A stretch of DNA of 64,000 bases, from the NCBI GenBank assembly GCA_015075425.1, contig JABTUL010000001.1:62001-126000 (forward strand), in the 5' to 3' direction. The notes beneath the pieces are model-generated. The model did not search any database, was not told the origin of the DNA, and saw only the letters and a list, made by a program, of their open reading frames with translations. Source of the DNA: Spirochaetales bacterium. GTDB lineage: Bacteria; Spirochaetota; Leptospiria; Leptospirales; Leptonemataceae. How positions within the stretch are numbered: the stretch's first letter is position 1; every line of letters begins with the position of its first letter. The position numbers and the translations under genes were made by a program. Below, piece by piece: positions 60,930 to 64,000 of the stretch.

Positions 60930-62921
60930 ATGAATATGGAACTTACCCTGCAGATCCTCCTTAACCTGGTCGCGGGAATACTGCTAACCATTGCTTTTTT
61001 GCGTGTTCCACGTGGTCCATTGCGTCTTACCTTCATCCTGTTTGTCGTAGCTATGCTCTGCTGGCTGAATCCGCTTCTTATCATGCGGCGCCCGAACTTC
61101 GATCTGGCCTACTCTGCTCCAGTGGCGCGCTTAATTTTCTGTTCTGGCCTGGCAACGTTGATTGCATTTGGATTTTTTTTGGTGATGCTGTTTGGCCGCA
61201 ATGACTACCTTCGCGGTCGGGTTTTCTGGATCTTTCAGGCCAATAATCTGCTTTTGGTGGCTTTCGTAATCAGCGGATATGTAGTCATTGACTTTGATCG
61301 TAGTGCGTCAGGACAAATCTTACCCAACTATGGTCCTCTCCATGGCTACTTCATCCTTTCATGGGCCGCTTTTGGTGTTTTTCTTTTCTGGCTGGGAGCT
61401 TCAACCTATCGCAATACAACGGATGAGTTCACACGATTGCAAATCGGACAGGTCTTCTGGAGCAGCCTCGTCACATTTGTGGCCATCATTTTTACGAACG
61501 CCGTTTTACCCCGCCTGACCGGCGAGTCCCGGTTTTCGCATCTGGGGCCTTTATCTACGCTGGTGGTTTTTGGCGGAATATTGCGGCTCCTCGTTCTGGG
61601 GCGCAAACTGGTGGTTGACCGGGCCCTGGGACACCTCTTGAGTCTGGCAGTATTTCGCGTTGATAACAACGTCGCTGAACTGCGGCGCCTGATCGATGGT
61701 TTGTTGGTCTTTTTTGAGAAATCACCGCCGCAGATGCGCCAGGTTTTTGCTTTTGAAGATGGCGCGGCTGAACTCAAGTTACAGCTGGAGCGACCAGGCG
61801 GTCCGGAACGGGTGAAACGTTTAAGTCCGGGCTGGCTTCAGGGATTCCTCGACAGTGTTCGCGGACTGGAGACTGAGAATCAGCGGCTGGCCTTTGCACT
61901 GCTGCGGGCTGAGGGTTTGCTCGCCGAACAACAGCCGGTCAAAGAACTGACAGAACCGAGTCTACAAAAGCCCTGGGGCCTGGTGCAGGCTGATGACTAC
62001 GGCAGGAGGACCGAGCTCCACCTGCAGGAAATGACCGAACTCTTTGGTCGTGAAATCTTCGCAATGTCACCTAAGGCTTATCGACTGATGGTGCGCTTGA
62101 ACGCAGCACGAAACCACTGCGAACCGACCCTCTTTGTCGGTGAAACGGGAAGTGGCAAAGCATTGCTGGCCAGGGCCCTGCACTATGCGAAGGGAGGGGG
62201 TGAGTTGGTCGAACTCTCTTGCGAATTTGAATCGGTTACCTCATTGCGGCAAGCCATTCGGAAATTCATTGCGAATTCCGAGCAGGGTGGGGAGAAAATT
62301 GGGCTCCTGCTTCTTCATATTGACGCTCTGGCCTCTACCGGAGTGCATCTTCTGGAGCCCCTGTTCAGACTGGATGAAGGCCGTAGCCGGGTTTACTTTA
62401 CAACAAACCCCGATTCAGCTCTCGACCGCAGCGAGGTTCCAGAATCCGTGCGCCAGGGTCTGGCCCGATGCCTGAAATATGAAACCATCCCGCTGCGGGA
62501 TCGGCCCGAAGATTTGCGAGCCGCTACGTTGCATGCCCTTTCCCGAAAGGGCCCTGGTTTTCTTCTGGAGCCGCAGTTGCTTCAGGGTATAGAGAATCGG
62601 AACTGGCCAGGAAATTTTAGGGAACTCAAGGGAGTACTGCAATCTCTCTTGCTGACCGGAGGCACCGGGCCAGCATTTGCTGCAGAGAGCTTGCTTGAGA
62701 TACCGGCTCCTGAAGAAATTTTGCCTCCGGGACTGACGCCCCTGGAAGACGCCGAACGACGGGTGATCATCCGGTATTTGAAGAAGCACGCTTACAATAA
62801 AAGTCGGACCTTTCGGGACCTTGGTATCACAATGAACACCCTCAAGGCAAAAATTGATAGGTACGGAATACCTTTACCCACACGCCGGCAAGGCCCAGCT
62901 ATAAGAAAAGAATTGCCATAA
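60930..62921 (+). CDS. Seven-TM protein with AAA+ and Fis-type HTH domains
   Basis: 663 aa. Seven N-terminal hydrophobic segments (residues ~5-240), a linker with coiled-coil character, an NtrC-like AAA+ domain with Walker A GETGSGKALLA near 405 and Walker B-like LLLLHID (second acid missing), the R-finger region DRPEDLRAATLHAL, and a C-terminal Fis-like helix-turn-helix (RTFRDLGITMNTLKAKIDRYG). The GAFTGA loop for sigma-54 contact is not seen. Start ATG 60930 avoids overlap with the ketosynthase gene. Confidence 0.85.
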   Translation: MNMELTLQILLNLVAGILLTIAFLRVPRGPLRLTFILFVVAMLCWLNPLLIMRRPNFDLAYSAPVARLIFCSGLATLIAFGFFLVMLFGRNDYLRGRVFWIFQANNLLLVAFVISGYVVIDFDRSASGQILPNYGPLHGYFILSWAAFGVFLFWLGASTYRNTTDEFTRLQIGQVFWSSLVTFVAIIFTNAVLPRLTGESRFSHLGPLSTLVVFGGILRLLVLGRKLVVDRALGHLLSLAVFRVDNNVAELRRLIDGLLVFFEKSPPQMRQVFAFEDGAAELKLQLERPGGPERVKRLSPGWLQGFLDSVRGLETENQRLAFALLRAEGLLAEQQPVKELTEPSLQKPWGLVQADDYGRRTELHLQEMTELFGREIFAMSPKAYRLMVRLNAARNHCEPTLFVGETGSGKALLARALHYAKGGGELVELSCEFESVTSLRQAIRKFIANSEQGGEKIGLLLLHIDALASTGVHLLEPLFRLDEGRSRVYFTTNPDSALDRSEVPESVRQGLARCLKYETIPLRDRPEDLRAATLHALSRKGPGFLLEPQLLQGIENRNWPGNFRELKGVLQSLLLTGGTGPAFAAESLLEIPAPEEILPPGLTPLEDAERRVIIRYLKKHAYNKSRTFRDLGITMNTLKAKIDRYGIPLPTRRQGPAIRKELP

Positions 62922-63068
62922 AAGTCGAAGGAACGGATATTAGCGCACGGTGCTTTGTGTATCCGCCGTCTGGCGGACCGCAAGCAGAAGTGAGGTATCA
63001 ATCTTTGAAGGGTGCGCGTGATCGGCTGTGTTGTCTTTTTTCTCTTTTTTTTCGCAACGGCAGGTTTT

Positions 63069-63099
63069 TTGAGATAAATTCTGTCCGGGACTGTATCTA
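63069..63099 (+). promoter_or_regulatory. Possible promoter of REC-STAS gene
   Basis: TTGAGA at 63069-63074 and TATCTA at 63094-63099 (19-nt spacing), or TGTATC at 17-nt spacing. A CT-rich stretch (63028-63052) lies upstream. Weak matches only. The ~195-nt gap upstream otherwise shows a 6-bp hairpin at 62962-62977. Confidence 0.3.
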
Positions 63100-63117
63100 A
63101 TCCATCCTGGGGGCATC

Positions 63118-63867
63118 ATGGGCAGTACGATTCTTATAGTGGATGATGAAGAAGATGTTCGCAAGCTCTTTGCGGGCTTTCTCAAGCGTAAGGGATACGA
63201 GTGCCTGCTGGCGGGGGATGCCCTCTCTGCGCTGCGCTTTGTTCGCAAGGAGGCATTGGATCTGGTCCTCACCGACTATTCGATGCCCGAGGTCAATGGT
63301 ATCACTTTGCTCAAAGAGATCCGGCAAATCCGGCCCGAGCTTCCGGTGGTCATGATCAGCGGCACAGCGGATATGCAAACAGCCATGCACGCTCTCAAGG
63401 AGCATGCCTTTGATTTTCTGGGCAAACCCGTGGATTCCGGTGAACTCCTTTCCGTAATCGAACAGGCCTTAAAACGCCCGCTTCCTGATACTGCCGGGGA
63501 AGGGCCGCCTGCCAGAGAATTGGGTCCCATCCTTGTTAGTGCTACGGCTCAGCCCGATGTTCAGGTAGTCCACTTCAATCGGCCTCTGGATGAGTACTCC
63601 ATCAAAGCCTTTACCCAATCTCTGGCGCAACTGACGCCAACCTTCAGCCGGCGATTGATTTTTGTGCTGCGCAACGTGAGTTACATAAATAGCGTGGGTC
63701 TCAATTTCCTGCTTGAATTTCTCCAGAGAATCAAAGCCAGCAAACGACAGGCTGTGCTCGCCAGTGTGTCCGAGCCCGTGTACCGCTATCTAAAACTGCT
63801 CGGTTATCTCGATCATCTATCGGTTGTGCCCACGGTGGAGGCCGGCCTGGAATTTCTGAGAGACTGA
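63118..63867 (+). CDS. Response regulator with STAS output domain
   Basis: 249 aa. REC domain: VDDEED, phospho-acceptor Asp in LVLTDYSMPEVNG near residue 59, MISGTAD, FLGKPVD. After a linker, a STAS/anti-sigma-antagonist-like domain (~residues 140-249) contains YINSVGLNFLLEFL, where the Ser in NSVG matches the phosphorylatable Ser of SpoIIAA-type proteins. Likely links a two-component input to a partner-switching output. ATG 63118 with GGGGG upstream; the stop overlaps the next start (TGATG). Confidence 0.9.
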   Translation: MGSTILIVDDEEDVRKLFAGFLKRKGYECLLAGDALSALRFVRKEALDLVLTDYSMPEVNGITLLKEIRQIRPELPVVMISGTADMQTAMHALKEHAFDFLGKPVDSGELLSVIEQALKRPLPDTAGEGPPARELGPILVSATAQPDVQVVHFNRPLDEYSIKAFTQSLAQLTPTFSRRLIFVLRNVSYINSVGLNFLLEFLQRIKASKRQAVLASVSEPVYRYLKLLGYLDHLSVVPTVEAGLEFLRD

Positions 63868-64000
63868 TGCAGGATAAAATAGTGAAATGGTGGCGCAGTC
63901 CTATCCTGCATGTAGTCCTTGGTTATCTTCTTGCCGGAAGCGTCTGGATCTACTATTCCGATGGCTGGCTGGCCAGCCTCATCCCCCGGGAAAGCGAGCG
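63867..64000 (+). CDS. Membrane sensor protein, N-terminal fragment
   Basis: Only ~44 codons before the window end. MQDKIVKWWRSPILHVV, then a hydrophobic segment (GYLLAGSVWIYYSDGWL) and LIPRES, the usual opening of membrane histidine kinases and GGDEF/PAS sensors. Its ATG shares one nt with the REC-STAS stop, so it is likely a partner in that pathway. Domain content beyond the window unknown. Confidence 0.75.
   Translation, partial: MQDKIVKWWRSPILHVVLGYLLAGSVWIYYSDGWLASLIPRESE

Noticed and set aside
62962-62977. TCCGCC-GTCT-GGCGGA hairpin as terminator
   Set aside because: Short stem and no T run directly after; the CT-rich tract lies ~50 nt further on.
1-64000. CRISPR arrays, rRNA genes, prophage structural genes
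   Set aside because: No regularly spaced repeats, rRNA core sequences or phage morphogenesis genes were seen; the only tRNA noticed is at 23809.

Overview
The window is chromosomal DNA of a diderm bacterium with moderately high G+C. It carries TolC/RND efflux genes, many lipoprotein-type signal peptides and lipid-modifying enzymes. Loosely conserved lipoboxes and a lipoprotein resembling a Leptospira-type family suggest a Leptospirales-like spirochaete (Leptonema/Turneriella type), but this is a weak inference. Coding density is very high. Neighbouring genes commonly overlap by 1 or 4 nt (TGATG, ATGA), so translational coupling appears widespread.

Layout. 1-10 kb: 3' part of valS, purD, two poorly known genes, a DEAD-box RNA helicase facing an RRM protein, a membrane protein, a CBS protein, a type-4/5 uracil-DNA glycosylase and a glycosyltransferase. 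10-21.5 kb: a GDPD-like protein, a patatin lipoprotein, an RppH-type Nudix enzyme, SppA, a CapA-like phosphoesterase, TPR and RluA proteins, lipoproteins, an alpha/beta hydrolase and a lytic transglycosylase. 21.7-27.5 kb: an M3 oligopeptidase, tRNA-Ile2(CAU) immediately before metG, a SpoU methyltransferase and a histidine kinase. 27.5-32.7 kb: a minus-strand operon with an XPB-N-like protein, a lipoprotein, an AI-2E-type permease and xseA. 32.8-37.8 kb: lepB, a PASTA-bearing class B PBP, and an MBOAT/SGNH acylation pair. 37.8-43 kb: a minus-strand operon with a response regulator, HEAT protein, two exported proteins, prfB, maf and a DUF374 acyltransferase. 43-46.2 kb: DJ-1/PfpI, ankyrin lipoprotein and beta-CASP nuclease genes.

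46.24-47.70 kb is a complete insertion sequence of ISKra4 type: 1464 bp, 21-bp terminal inverted repeats with one mismatch and a 9-bp target duplication. It landed at the stop codon of an MFS transporter gene and its terminal repeat now supplies the stop. Its transposase is split between two frames at an A9 run. Next come a heavy-metal RND efflux pair (outer-membrane channel and pump, with no membrane-fusion gene) behind a perfect 8+8 bp palindrome, a Uma2-family gene, a release-factor-like rescue protein and an exported protein.

56.3-58.4 kb is the most unusual part: a four-gene minus-strand cassette (conserved small protein, two unrecognised proteins, SDH/ClpP-fold serine peptidase) bracketed by an exact 15-bp direct repeat, one copy lying just beyond the stop codon of a membrane adenylate cyclase. 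The remainder (58.4-64 kb) is a signalling block: class III cyclase, a ketosynthase-like protein with an altered catalytic triad, a seven-TM AAA+/Fis protein lacking the sigma-54 contact loop, a REC-STAS fusion, and the start of a membrane sensor.
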